Below, in pieces: positions 1 to 9,311 of a stretch of DNA of 64,000 nucleotides. The translations under genes and the position numbers were made by a program. Positions within the stretch are counted from its first letter, which is position 1; the number at the start of each line of letters is the position of its first letter. The DNA is from Prado023 sp963700475 (GTDB lineage: Bacteria; Actinomycetota; Actinomycetes; S36-B12; CAIYMF01). Location: contig CAVOXR010000015.1 of the NCBI GenBank assembly GCA_963700475.1, positions 558,001 through 622,000 of the forward strand, written 5' to 3'. The notes beneath the pieces are model-generated. The model was not told where the DNA came from, searched no databases, and saw only the letters and a program-made list of their open reading frames with translations.

Positions 1-638
1 AGCACACCCTCGATGCTGGAGGGGTCCACGCCGGGGGTGATGATCCCGCCGATCGGGAAGATGCCCGGCGTCACGGCCGTGCCGACGCCGAACATGATCA
101 GCAGGATCATGCCCAGCCAGAACTCCGGCATCGCGTAGAGGGTCAGGGTGACCGCCGATGACACGCTGTCGAAGCGTTCGCCACGCCGCCACGCCGCGCG
201 GATCCCGATCAGCGTGCCGAAGATCGAGGCCAGCACGATCGCGGTCCCGACAAGCAGCAACGTCGACCCGACGCGGTCGCCGATCAGCTCCCACACCGGC
301 CGGTTGAACCGGGCGGAGTTGATCGTCGACGCGAAGGGGTTGGAGATGTAGGTCAGGAACTGCTCGCCGATCGGCTTGTCCAGCTCGGCGCGCAGCTTGG
401 CGATCTGCTCGGGCGCGACATTGCGCCCACGGGTGTAGAGCCCGATCGGGTCGCCGGGCAGCATCCGGAACAGGAAGAAGTTGAAGACCACCACGAAGGC
501 CAGCGTCGCCAGCCCGGAGCCGACGGACCGCAGCGCGTACCGCGTCCCCGGACTCATCCCCGGGGACCGGGGCGCGGCACTCCCGCTGGCGATCGGGGTC
601 GGCGGGGGTGCGGCCGCCGCCTCCACGGCGGATCCCAT
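1..638 (-). CDS. ABC transporter permease, DppB/OppB type (partial, C-terminus off the window)
   Basis: Inner-membrane permease of a peptide/nickel-type ABC importer, paired with the binding protein just upstream. Reading the minus strand from the ATG at 638 gives a short Ala/Pro-rich cytoplasmic N-terminus, then a first membrane segment (ALRSVGSGLATLAFVVVFNF) followed by FRMLPGDP, the family signature after TM1 of DppB-type permeases. Further on come LLVGTAIVLASIFGTLIGI and the YAMPEFWLGMILLIMF region with the permease-loop pattern. About 212 codons are present and the remaining transmembrane segments lie left of the window. The start is 2 nt after the stop of the binding-protein gene, so the two are surely one operon. 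The substrate cannot be told from sequence. Confidence 0.88.
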   Translation of the reverse strand, partial: MGSAVEAAAAPPPTPIASGSAAPRSPGMSPGTRYALRSVGSGLATLAFVVVFNFFLFRMLPGDPIGLYTRGRNVAPEQIAKLRAELDKPIGEQFLTYISNPFASTINSARFNRPVWELIGDRVGSTLLLVGTAIVLASIFGTLIGIRAAWRRGERFDSVSSAVTLTLYAMPEFWLGMILLIMFGVGTAVTPGIFPIGGIITPGVDPSSIEGV

Positions 639-640
639 GC

Positions 641-2506
641 CTACTCGGTGTCCTCGTCGGACCTGCGGCGCCGGGCGACCAGCACGACCGCAATGATCCC
701 TGCGGCCACGAGCGCCCCGAGCCCAGCGAGCAGTGCCGGCCTCACGCCGGTGCCGGTGGAGGATTCCCCCGCCTGCTCGTCGTCGGCCCCTGCCGGGGTG
801 ATCGACTGGTAGGACCACGTCCCGAACTGGAACAGCAGCGGACCGGAGTCCTTGGGCTGCTGGACGAAGTTCGTGAACTTGTCGGAGCGGTAGGCCTGCA
901 GCAGGTCGTAGTAGAACGTGATGGCATAGGGCGCCTCGTCGTAGACGATCTGCTGCATCGCCCTGACGATCTGAGCGCGCTTGGCCGGATCGGTCTCCAG
1001 CGCCTGTTCGGCGTAGAGCTTGTCGTACTCCTCGTTGCAGAAGTGCGAGTCCGACAGGCCCGCGTAGATTGTGCCGTCCTCCTTCGAGGAACGCTGGGCG
1101 CAGGTGAAGGTCGACAGCTGGTAGTCGGGATCCGGCTCCACCACCCAACCCCACTCGAACAGGTCGAACCGGCCCTCGCCGTTGAGCTCGATCAGCGTGT
1201 CCTCGGTGACGATGGTCGTGTCGACGGTGATGCCGATCTCCTCCAGCCACCCCTCGACGAACTGCACAGTCTGTTGCGAGGTCTGGGACTCCTGACGGCC
1301 CAGCAGGCGCAGCGTCAGGGGCTCGCCATCGGGACCGACTCGCTTGCCGTCGGGTCCGAGGGTGTATCCAGCCTCGTCGAGCAGCGTGCCTGCCTTGACG
1401 GGGTCGTAGTCGAAGAGAGTGGTCGGCTGGAGGTGGAAGTCGGCGTACAGCGGCGGGATGATCGTGCTTCCCGGGGTGCCGTACACGGCCACCTTGTCCA
1501 CCAGGGTCTGGCGGTCGATCGCGTGGTTGATCGCCTGGCGGACCCGCTTGTCCTTGAGCGCAGGGTTGCCGTCGCCGATCGGCGTCCCGTCAGCCAGGGC
1601 CGCGCCAACATTCATGCCGATCTCGTTGAATCCGTAGTACGCGGCGTTGACCGCGGTGACGCCCGGTTCGTCCTTGATGGCGTCGAAGACGTTGGCCTGC
1701 AGCTCGTCGGCGAAGTCGATCTCGCCCTTGCGCAGGGCCTGGGCGACGGCATCGCCGTTCTTGTAGACCCGGAAGGTGAGCTCGTCGACGGCCGGCGTGC
1801 CGCCGTAGAAGGTGGGATTGGCCTTGAACCGGATGAACTGGCCCTTCTCCCGGTCGATGAGGACGTAGGGTCCGGCCCCGACGATCGGTTGGCCCTCGGT
1901 GGGCTCATTCTCGTAGGAGCGGACCTCCTTGCCGTCGATGTCCTTCCAGATGTGCTCCGGGAGGATGTAGACGGCGAGGTTCTCCATGATCGGCGAGGGC
2001 TTGTCGACGGTCAGGACCAACGTGGTGTCGTCGGTGGCCTCGGCCTTCGTGATGTTGGCCACGTAGCTGCCGTAGTTCGTCTGCTCGTAGTCGCCGTCCA
2101 TGATCCGGTTGAACGAGTAGGCGGCGTCCCGTGCCGTCAACGGCGCGCCGTCGCTCCACGTCAGGCCCGGGCGGATCTTGTAGGTCCAAGTCTTCTTGTC
2201 CGCCGACTCCTCCCAGGACTCCGCCAGGCCGGGCCCGGGGGAGAAGTCGTCCGCTGAGTTCTCGGTGAGTGTCGGGTACATCAGCTGGTACATCTCATAG
2301 GCGGTCGACACGATGCCGGTGAAGGGGTTCATCGAGTCGACGTCGTCGGTGATGCCGACGGTGAACGCCTGTGACTCCGCGGCGATCGGGACCGCGCTCG
2401 GTGCGGCCGACGGGGACTCGTCGGCGCGCACCGCGGCGACGGGGAGCAGCAGGGCGCACGTGACGCCCGCGGCGACGGAGATCCGTCGCAGGGACAGGGG
2501 GTTCAT
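641..2506 (-). CDS. ABC transporter substrate-binding protein, family 5 (peptide/dipeptide type), with C-terminal membrane anchor
   Basis: Extracellular solute-binding protein of about 621 aa feeding the permease downstream. I chose the ATG at 2506 because it gives a clear signal peptide (MNPLSLRRISVAAGVTCALL then LPVAAVRA) and has a GGAGG about 8 nt upstream; the frame stays open further upstream, but that extension is not signal-like. Family-5 features are seen: DDVDSMNPFTG, the region AESWEESADKKTWTYKIRPG, WSDGAPLTARDAAYSFNRI and the KRVRQAINHAIDRQTLV segment. There is no lipobox Cys. Instead the C-terminus has a Ser/Gly linker, one hydrophobic segment (ALLAGLGALVAAGIIAVVLV) and ARRRRSDEDTE, so the protein is probably held on the membrane by a C-terminal anchor, an alternative seen in actinobacteria. 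Ligand unknown. Confidence 0.9.
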   Translation of the reverse strand: MNPLSLRRISVAAGVTCALLLPVAAVRADESPSAAPSAVPIAAESQAFTVGITDDVDSMNPFTGIVSTAYEMYQLMYPTLTENSADDFSPGPGLAESWEESADKKTWTYKIRPGLTWSDGAPLTARDAAYSFNRIMDGDYEQTNYGSYVANITKAEATDDTTLVLTVDKPSPIMENLAVYILPEHIWKDIDGKEVRSYENEPTEGQPIVGAGPYVLIDREKGQFIRFKANPTFYGGTPAVDELTFRVYKNGDAVAQALRKGEIDFADELQANVFDAIKDEPGVTAVNAAYYGFNEIGMNVGAALADGTPIGDGNPALKDKRVRQAINHAIDRQTLVDKVAVYGTPGSTIIPPLYADFHLQPTTLFDYDPVKAGTLLDEAGYTLGPDGKRVGPDGEPLTLRLLGRQESQTSQQTVQFVEGWLEEIGITVDTTIVTEDTLIELNGEGRFDLFEWGWVVEPDPDYQLSTFTCAQRSSKEDGTIYAGLSDSHFCNEEYDKLYAEQALETDPAKRAQIVRAMQQIVYDEAPYAITFYYDLLQAYRSDKFTNFVQQPKDSGPLLFQFGTWSYQSITPAGADDEQAGESSTGTGVRPALLAGLGALVAAGIIAVVLVARRRRSDEDTE

Positions 2507-2672
2507 CGGTGCCTCCGATGACAGGGCACAAGGCCGAGGGTCCGCCTCCGGCGGGCGTTTCCCCCACCCCGGGTCGGAAGGTCGTGCGCAGGATAGCCGA
2601 CGGATGATCGGGCTCGGCCCACGATGCGTCATCGTCGGGTAAGTCGTTGCGCCCCTGCTAGGTTCGGCCGTC

Positions 2673-4832
2673 ATGGTCACCCCTCCCGTGGCGCCCACGC
2701 GCCCCCATGTCCGGCACCTTCACGGCCGGGACGTCCCGGACGAATTCGCCTGGATGGCCGAGGGCGGCGACGACCTGACCACGTACCTGCGCGCCGAGCT
2801 CGACCACTACGCTGCGGCCACCGCGCCGTTGGAGCCCCTGCGCCGTCGGCTGTTCACCGAGATGGTCGCGCGCACACCGCTGGCTGAGGTGGGGCCCGCC
2901 CACTCCTGTCGGGTCGGCGCGAGTTCCGGGACGTGATGCCCGACGGTGCGCAGCTCGGCCAGTTCCAGCGCAAGGAGACGGGCGCGGGGGAGTGGAGCAC
3001 CCTGCTTGACCTCGACGTCGAGGCAGCGGCGGTCGGATCCACGTACGGCGAGCTCGGGGTTCGCGAGATCAGCCCGGACGGCTCGCTGCTGGCATGGTCG
3101 TTCGACCCCACCGGCGAGGAGCTGTACGAGCTTCGCTTCCGCGACGTGTCCAGCGGCCGGGACCTGCCCGAGCGGGTGGAGCGCACCTACTACGGGGGAG
3201 CGTGGGCCGCCGACGGGCGCACCTTCTTCTACACCGTGGTGGACCACGTGTACCGGCCGCACCAGGTGTGGCGCCATGTGGTCGGGACGGACCCGGCGGC
3301 CGATGTGCTGGTGCTCCAGGAGGACGACCGGCGCTTCGAGCTGTCGGTGCGCACGACCCGGTGCGGGCAGTGGGTGCTCATCCACGCCACGAGCCGGGAC
3401 AGCGCCGAGACGTGGGCCATCCCGGCCGCCGAACCGACTACCGCACCAGCCACCGTCGGGGGTCGGCGCGAGGGGCACGAGTACTGGGTGGAGTCCGTAC
3501 CCGACGGTCCGGAGCCGTTCCTTGCCGTGACCAACCACGGCGGCGCCCGGGAGTTCACGCTGAGCTGGGTGGGCCTCGGCGTGACTGACCCGGCGACCTG
3601 GCGATCGGCCATCGACGCGCCGCTCCCCGGTGAGTCCGACGTCACTGACCCCGGGCTTGATCCGCATTCCGCCGTGCTGCGTCGATTCCAGGCGGTCGAC
3701 GCCTTCTCCGGCGTCGTGGTGGTCAGCCTCAGGGAGTCGGGGAGACCCACGCTCTATGTGACCCCCGTGACCGCCTCGGGCCTGGACTGGCCGAGCGCTC
3801 GAGCGCTTCGCTCGGCACCCGGGTCGTCCATCGAGCTGGGGACCAACGAGGAGTTCGACGCCTCGTTCGTGACCGTCGTGGTGCAGAGCCGGGTCGATCC
3901 GCCTGTCTGGACCGACCATCCGTTCGACCCCTCGGGCGAGCCCTCCGTCCGCCATCGGGCTGACGCGCCGAACCATGACGTGAGCAGCTACGTGGTCACC
4001 GAGCAGTGGGTCACCGCCCGTGACGGCGTGCAGGTCCCGGTCACGCTGGTCGCCCATCGGGTGACTCCCCTCGATGGGACCGCACCCTGCCTGCTCTACG
4101 GCTATGGCGCCTACGAGTACACCTACGACCCCACGTTCAGCCGGGCGCTGCCCAGCTTGCTGGACCGCGGAGTCGTCTGGGCCCACGCGCACGTCCGTGG
4201 CGGCGGCGAGCTCGGCCGTCGATGGTGGGACGGCGGCCACATGGCGACCAAGGCCAACTCCTTCCGGGACTTCGTGGACGTCGCCCGCGCACTGGGGTCC
4301 GGTCCCGACGCGACGGTGGACGGATCCCGGATCGTCTCCCGCGGGGGATCAGCCGGCGGGCTGCTGGTCGCGGCGAGCATGGACCTCGACCCGGAGGCCT
4401 TCGCCGGTGTCATCGCCGAGGTGCCCTTCGTCGACGTCGTCCACTCGATGCTCGACTCCGAGCTGCCCCTGACGGTGGGGGAGTGGGAGGAGTGGGGCAA
4501 CCCGGCGCTGCCCGAGCAGTACGCGTGGATGGTCGACTACTCGCCGTACGACAACGTCCCGCCCGCGGGTCGCCGGCCGTTCATCCTGGCCACGGGCGCC
4601 GTCCACGACCCCCGGGTCATGGTGCATGAGCCGGCGAAGTGGGTCGCCCGGCTGCGGGCCACGCGATCCGCTGCGAGGGGCGGTCGAGGTGCCCGGACGT
4701 CGGGGCGGGGTGCTGCTGCGGGTGGCACTCGAGGAGGGCTCCCACGGCGGGGCGGCGGGTCGGTATGCCGCCCTTGACGAGGAGGCACAGACCCAGGCCG
4801 TGATCCTGGCGGCGATGGGGATCAGCGGGTAG
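2673..4832 (+). pseudogene. S9 prolyl oligopeptidase / oligopeptidase B family, two frameshifts
   Basis: Serine oligopeptidase of the S9A family (oligopeptidase B-like), about 715 codons in total, normal for the family, but not readable in one frame. The start ATG at 2673 opens the usual N-terminus (PHVRHLHGRDVPDEFAWM). That frame stops at 2938, and the reading continues in another frame (GREFRDVMPDG...), with the shift somewhere in 2885-2935. The propeller and hydrolase parts follow, with the nucleophile elbow RGGSAGGLL and an Asp in VHDPRV. A second shift near 4661-4667 (consistent with one extra base) is needed to reach VALEEGSHGGAAGRY, which holds the catalytic His. All three catalytic elements survive, so either this is a recent pseudogene or the two indels are sequencing errors. 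It is divergent from the ABC binding protein and convergent with the chelatase gene. Confidence 0.8.
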
Positions 4833-4838
4833 GTGCGG

Positions 4839-5612
4839 TCAGTGGCGTGCGCGCGCGCGGGATGCAGCCTGCGTGGGCGCCGGCGCAGATCCGGCCCGCA
4901 CGACGACGAGGTCGGCCATCGCGTTGGTGTCGGCGAGGACTCCCGGTGTGACTGGGGTGTCGTGCCGGTCGGCCGCGGTGACGATCCGGTCGCGCAGGAT
5001 GCCGTCGGCGACGACCATCGGGACCACGATGAATGACGTGCAGCCGTCCACGCACCGCATCAGCGTGCGAATCCGGCCCAGGGGGCGGCCGCCGTCGAGG
5101 TAGGCCGCGCGCACGGAACGGGCCCCCAGCGAGTCGGCCATGGCGCCTGCCTGGGTGCGGAACAACGACTCCATGGCTCCCACAGCACGCAGGTCGCGCG
5201 AGCCGGCCGCGGCCAGGATGATGCCGGTTCGGGCGTCGACGGGCAGGCCCGAGGCGGCGATGAGCTCGGCGGCTGCGGTGAGCAGCAACGGGTGCAGTCC
5301 GACGGGCTCGGCTGCGGCAACGCCGAGCCGCGGTGCCGCTGAACGCATCGCGGTGATCGCAGCTGGGACATCGACGCGGGCGTGGTAGGCGGGACTGATG
5401 AGCAGCGGGACGACGGTCGTGTCCGGCGCTTCATCGTCGTGCCACGCGCGCGCGGCCTCCGCGGGGCTCGGCGAGTGGTGGTCGAGGTAGGCCACCCGGG
5501 TGGCGATCCCGGCCACCTTGAGCCGCCCGGCCAGGGACGCGACGTCGCGCGCGTGCCTGGGGTCCGGCGATCCGTGGGCCAGCAGTGTCAGTGACATTGT
5601 GATTATGGTCAC
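4839..5612 (-). CDS. Sirohydrochlorin chelatase (CbiX/SirB family)
   Basis: Probable ferrochelatase finishing siroheme, the prosthetic group of the sulfite reductase at the head of this operon. The N-terminus LLAHGSPDPRH contains the His of the CbiX/SirB metal site; VPLLISPAYHARVDVP is the second family block, and a repeated half (ILAAAGSRD ... VVPMVVADGILRDRI) gives the two-domain form of about 250 aa. The GTG at 5612 overlaps the upstream stop in GTGA, matching the coupling seen throughout the operon; the ATG at 5597 (MSLTLLAHGSPD) is an equally reasonable start. It is the last gene of the cluster and ends 6 nt from the convergent oligopeptidase gene. Confidence 0.85.
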   Translation of the reverse strand: MTIITMSLTLLAHGSPDPRHARDVASLAGRLKVAGIATRVAYLDHHSPSPAEAARAWHDDEAPDTTVVPLLISPAYHARVDVPAAITAMRSAAPRLGVAAAEPVGLHPLLLTAAAELIAASGLPVDARTGIILAAAGSRDLRAVGAMESLFRTQAGAMADSLGARSVRAAYLDGGRPLGRIRTLMRCVDGCTSFIVVPMVVADGILRDRIVTAADRHDTPVTPGVLADTNAMADLVVVRAGSAPAPTQAASRARARH

Positions 5613-7126
5613 CCAGCCCGGGCGATCTCACCCCGCGGCACGCCGGAGAGGTCTCCGAGTTCTGCGCGCAGCGCCACGACGTCGCCGACAACGATCACCG
5701 CGGGCCCGGGCAGGCGGGCAGCGGCCACGTCGCCGGCGATGCTCGCCAGCGTCCCGGTCACGGTTCGCTGCCGGGGGGTCCATCCCTCGCTGATCACGGC
5801 GACAGGGGTTGCCGGTTCGCGCCCGGACGCGATCAGCTCGCCTGCCGTCCCGGCCAACCCGGACAGGCCCATCAGCATCACGAGCGTGGCGTCGTGGGGC
5901 GCGGTGCGGGCGGCGTCGAGGGCTTGTCCGGCGCCGGCGTGCGCGCTGGCGATGACAAGCGAGGTCGTGATTCCGCGGTGGGTCACGGGGATGCCGGCCG
6001 CCGCCGGGACGCTCACCGCGGACGTCACCCCCGGAACGACCTCGACAGGGACGTTGTGCGCCAGGCAGTGCAGGGCCTCCTCGCCGCCGCGCCCGAGCAC
6101 GAACGGGTCACCGCCCTTCAGGCGCACGACGGTGCGTCCGGCCTGCGCGTGCTCGACGAGGATCCGGTTGATCTCGTCCTGGGGGATGGGATGGTTGCCG
6201 GCGGTCTTGCCGACATCGATGATCTGGACGTCGGGGGCGAGCTCGGACAGGAGGCTGGTCGGCCCCAGCCGATCGGTGACGACCACATCGGCCCGGGCCA
6301 ACCACTGGCGCCCGGACACGGTGATCAGCCCGGGATCCCCCGGCCCACCGCCGACGAGGACGACGCGCCCGCCCGCGCCGGTCGAGATCGCGTCGGGTCT
6401 GCTGGGTGTTGGGCCGGATCGCGTCGGGTTCGGACGAACGCGATCCGCTCGAACCCGACGCGATCCGGGAGGGGGTGCGGGGGCGGTGGCGGCGCGGGTT
6501 CGGCGCAGGGGGAGGGTGCCTGTGGCGAGCAGGTCGCTGATCGCGTCGCGGATCGCGCGGGCCCGTCCGGGGTCGCCGCCGCCGGAGACCGCCACCTGGA
6601 TCCCGTCCGGGCCGACGGCGATCGCTGGGGTGTGGGCGGCCGAGTCCTCGGCGCGGTCAGCCCGCACGCACCAGATCCCGGCGTCGTCGGCCCGTCGGGC
6701 AACCGCCTCGTCGACGAGCAGGTCGCCGGTCGCGGTGTGCACCAGCCACCAGCGGGAGCCCCCGACCTGACCCACCGCCTGGGCATGCTCGGCCGGTCCG
6801 GCCCGGTGGGCTCGTGTGGCCGCCTCGACCGTGTGGGGACCTTCGGCTGGTCCGGCTTCGAGGGTGACAGCCGGCCCGGCTGTGACGTCGTCGGCCGTTG
6901 CCTCACGGGGCAACCACACGACTGCGCCCTCGGCAACGAGGTCGACGAGGTCCTCGCAGATCGCCGGGGCGATCAGCGCCACCCGAGCCCCGGCCGCGAC
7001 CAGCCCGGCCGCACGGCGCGCCGCCACCGGCCCGCCGCCGACCACGAGGGCCGAGCGGCCCGACAGGTCCAGGAGCAGCGGATATCGGGCCGCCCCACCG
7101 GAGCTGAGCGAACCGGTGGCGGTCAT
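5609..7126 (-). CDS. cysG: Siroheme synthase fusion: precorrin-2 dehydrogenase + uroporphyrinogen-III C-methyltransferase
   Basis: Bifunctional siroheme enzyme, 505 aa. Residues 1-205 form the Met8/SirC-like NAD-dependent precorrin-2 dehydrogenase (SALVVGGGPVAARRAAGL, then WCVRADRAEDSA). Residues from about 246 form the SAM-dependent SUMT domain with VVLVGGGPGDPGLITV, GKTAGNHPIPQDEINRIL and VVRLKGGDPFVLGRGGEE. The ATG at 7126 overlaps the cysN stop (ATGA). The interdomain linker (about 205-245, rich in Arg/Pro/Ser) contains a perfect 17-bp inverted repeat in the DNA, listed separately. Iron insertion is probably done by the separate chelatase downstream. Together they supply siroheme to SirA. 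Confidence 0.9.
   Translation of the reverse strand: MTATGSLSSGGAARYPLLLDLSGRSALVVGGGPVAARRAAGLVAAGARVALIAPAICEDLVDLVAEGAVVWLPREATADDVTAGPAVTLEAGPAEGPHTVEAATRAHRAGPAEHAQAVGQVGGSRWWLVHTATGDLLVDEAVARRADDAGIWCVRADRAEDSAAHTPAIAVGPDGIQVAVSGGGDPGRARAIRDAISDLLATGTLPLRRTRAATAPAPPPGSRRVRADRVRPNPTRSGPTPSRPDAISTGAGGRVVLVGGGPGDPGLITVSGRQWLARADVVVTDRLGPTSLLSELAPDVQIIDVGKTAGNHPIPQDEINRILVEHAQAGRTVVRLKGGDPFVLGRGGEEALHCLAHNVPVEVVPGVTSAVSVPAAAGIPVTHRGITTSLVIASAHAGAGQALDAARTAPHDATLVMLMGLSGLAGTAGELIASGREPATPVAVISEGWTPRQRTVTGTLASIAGDVAAARLPGPAVIVVGDVVALRAELGDLSGVPRGEIARAG
6416..6466. repeat. Perfect 17-bp inverted repeat inside the cysG interdomain linker
   Basis: The left arm at 6416-6432 (ggatcgcgtcgggttcg) and right arm at 6450-6466 (cgaacccgacgcgatcc) are exact reverse complements separated by 17 nt. 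A third partial copy (gatcgcgtcgggt) lies at 6386-6398 and a degenerate one (cgaacgcgatcc) in the spacer. It encodes about residues 221-237 of the fusion, a low-complexity linker where an insertion would be tolerated. Confidence 0.85.
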
Positions 7127-8382
7127 GCGGCAGTCGTCCGGACCATCCCGGCGGCCACGGTGGCCCCGGTCTGGTCGTCGATCAGCAGGAACGCGCCGGT
7201 GGACCGGATGTCGTCGTACCGGTCGAACGCGACCGGCTCCGCCAGGCGGATCCGGACCTCGCCGATGTCGTTGAGGCCCAGGCGGTGGACTCCCGCATGC
7301 GCCTCGAGGGTGTCGATGTCGAGTCGGCTGTTGATGCTCTCGACCAACGCGCGGACCGTGCGCGAACCGGCCTTGAGGAGCAGCCTCTGGCGAGGGACCA
7401 GCGCCTGCTCGGCCACGACCGTCACGGTCGCGCCGATATCGCGGACCACCGGTGGAGCGGCCTCCTCGGCAGCCAGCAGGTCGCCACGCGAGATGTCGAT
7501 GTCGTCGGCCAGGCGCAGCGTGACCGACTGGCTCGCCTGCGCCCACGCCAGTGGCCCGTCGTAGGTGTCGATCGCGACCACGGTCGAGCGTGCCCCGCTG
7601 GGGGCGATCACGACGGCATCCCCGACGGAGATGGTGCCCGCCTCGACCCGACCGGCGTACCCGCGGTAGTCGTGGTGCTCGGCGTCCTGCGGGCGGATCA
7701 CGTACTGGACGGGGAACCGGAACGGCTGCCGCGCCGGGTCGCTGCCGACCGGGACCGTCTCGAGGTGCTCCAGCAGCGTCGGGCCCTCGTACCAGTCGGT
7801 GCGCGGCGAGCGGGTGACGACGTTGTCGCCGTCGAGGGCGCTGATCGGGATGGCCACCACGTCGTCCACGCCGTGGGCCCGGGCGTACGCGTCGAACTCC
7901 ACGCGGATCGCCTCGAACACGTCGCGGTCGAACCCGACGAGGTCCATCTTGTTGACCACGACCGCGATGTGCCGAACGCCCAGCAGGGCGCTGATCGCGG
8001 CGTGCCGGCGGGTCTGCTCAACCACCCCGTTGCGAGCATCGACCAGGATCAGCGCGAGCTCGGCGGTGGAGGCCCCTGTCACCATGTTGCGCGTGTACTG
8101 CACGTGCCCGGGGGTGTCGGCGAGGATGAACGACCGGTTGGGTGTCGCGAAGTACCGGTACGCGACGTCGATGGTGATCCCCTGCTCGCGCTCGGCGCGC
8201 AGGCCGTCGGTGAGCAGCGCGAGGTCGGGTGCGGCCAGGCCGCGGTCGCGGCTGACCTGCTCGATCGCGTCCATCGTGTCGGCCAGGATCGACTTGGTGT
8301 CGTAGAGCAGCCGACCCACGAGGGTGGACTTGCCGTCGTCGACGGACCCGGCGGTGGCCAGGCGGAGCAGTTCGTGCGCCAT
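7123..8382 (-). CDS. cysN: Sulfate adenylyltransferase subunit 1 (GTPase)
   Basis: Regulatory GTPase subunit of ATP sulfurylase, which makes adenosine 5'-phosphosulfate from sulfate and ATP in the cytoplasm with CysD. At 419 aa it has no fused APS kinase domain, fitting a pathway that reduces APS directly. The GTPase motifs are clear: P-loop GSVDDGKST (residues 12-20), switch II DTPGH (about 89-93) and NKMD (about 144-147), followed by EF-Tu-like beta-barrel domains. The ATG at 8382 overlaps the cysD stop by one base and the stop overlaps the cysG start. Confidence 0.95.
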   Translation of the reverse strand: MAHELLRLATAGSVDDGKSTLVGRLLYDTKSILADTMDAIEQVSRDRGLAAPDLALLTDGLRAEREQGITIDVAYRYFATPNRSFILADTPGHVQYTRNMVTGASTAELALILVDARNGVVEQTRRHAAISALLGVRHIAVVVNKMDLVGFDRDVFEAIRVEFDAYARAHGVDDVVAIPISALDGDNVVTRSPRTDWYEGPTLLEHLETVPVGSDPARQPFRFPVQYVIRPQDAEHHDYRGYAGRVEAGTISVGDAVVIAPSGARSTVVAIDTYDGPLAWAQASQSVTLRLADDIDISRGDLLAAEEAAPPVVRDIGATVTVVAEQALVPRQRLLLKAGSRTVRALVESINSRLDIDTLEAHAGVHRLGLNDIGEVRIRLAEPVAFDRYDDIRSTGAFLLIDDQTGATVAAGMVRTTAA

Positions 8383-9311
8383 CAGAAGTAGCCTTCCTTC
8401 TTGCGATCCTCCATGGCCGCCTCGGACATGCGGTCATCGGCGCGGGTCGCGCCCCGTTCGGTCAGCCGGCTGGCCGAGACCTCGGCGATCACCTCGGCCA
8501 CCGTCGTGGCGTCGGAGTCGACGGCGCCTGTGCAGGACATGTCCCCGACAGTCCGGTAGCGGACGCGACGCACCTCGACGGTCTCGTCGCCCTTGGGCCC
8601 GCCCCAGTCGCCGGCGGTGAGCCACATGGAGCTGCGCTTGAACACGGCACGGTCGTGGGCGTAGTAGATGCTCGGCAGCTCGATGCCCTCGCGATCGATG
8701 TAGCGCCAGACATCGCCCTCGGTCCAGTTCGACAGGGGGAACACCCGGACGTGCTCGCCGGGGGCGTGCCTGCCGTTGTACAGGTCCCACAGCTCCGGGC
8801 GCTGCCGTCGCGGGTCCCACTGGCCGAACTCGTCGCGCAGGCTGAAGATGCGCTCCTTGGCGCGCGCCTTCTCCTCGTCGCGGCGCCCGCCCCCGAAGAC
8901 GGCGTCGAACCGGTGCTCGGCGATCGTGTCGAGCAGCGGGACGGTCTGCAGCGGGTTGCGCGTGCCGTCGGGCCGCTCGCGCAGGACACCACGGTCGATC
9001 CAGTCCTGGACGTGTGCCACCACCAGCCGGGTCCGGGTGCGCGCGACGGTGGCATCGCGGTACTCCAGGACCTCGGGGAAGTTGTGTCCGGTGTCGACGT
9101 GCACCAAGGTGAACGGCACCCGCGCGGGGTGGAACGCCTTGATGGCCAGGTGCAGCATCACCACGGAGTCCTTGCCGCCGCTGAACAGCAGCGCCGGGCG
9201 CTCGAACTCCCCAGCGACCTCGCGCATGATGTGGATGGCCTCGCTCTCCAGCGCCGACAGGTGGTCAAGGGTGAGCGTGGGGTGGGTGTGACCCAGTGCT
9301 GTGGTGCTCAT
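8382..9311 (-). CDS. cysD: Sulfate adenylyltransferase subunit 2
   Basis: Catalytic subunit of ATP sulfurylase, 309 aa, an N-type ATP pyrophosphatase. The PP-loop is seen in LLFSGGKDSVVMLHLA, with family blocks VHVDTGHNFPEVLEYRD, FGGGRRDEEKARAKERIFS and FPLSNWTEGDVWRYI and the usual C-terminus ending in KKEGYF. The frame is open further upstream, but the ATG at 9311 (MSTTALGHTHP) overlaps the cysH stop as ATGA and fits the family length, so I use it. It works as a complex with CysN, whose gene is directly downstream. Confidence 0.95.
   Translation of the reverse strand: MSTTALGHTHPTLTLDHLSALESEAIHIMREVAGEFERPALLFSGGKDSVVMLHLAIKAFHPARVPFTLVHVDTGHNFPEVLEYRDATVARTRTRLVVAHVQDWIDRGVLRERPDGTRNPLQTVPLLDTIAEHRFDAVFGGGRRDEEKARAKERIFSLRDEFGQWDPRRQRPELWDLYNGRHAPGEHVRVFPLSNWTEGDVWRYIDREGIELPSIYYAHDRAVFKRSSMWLTAGDWGGPKGDETVEVRRVRYRTVGDMSCTGAVDSDATTVAEVIAEVSASRLTERGATRADDRMSEAAMEDRKKEGYF

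Noticed and set aside
608..2257. A 549-codon open frame on the plus strand opposite the binding-protein gene
   Set aside because: The opposite strand encodes a clear family-5 binding protein with signal peptide; the plus-strand frame is rich in Val/Gly/Arg/Asp with no motif.
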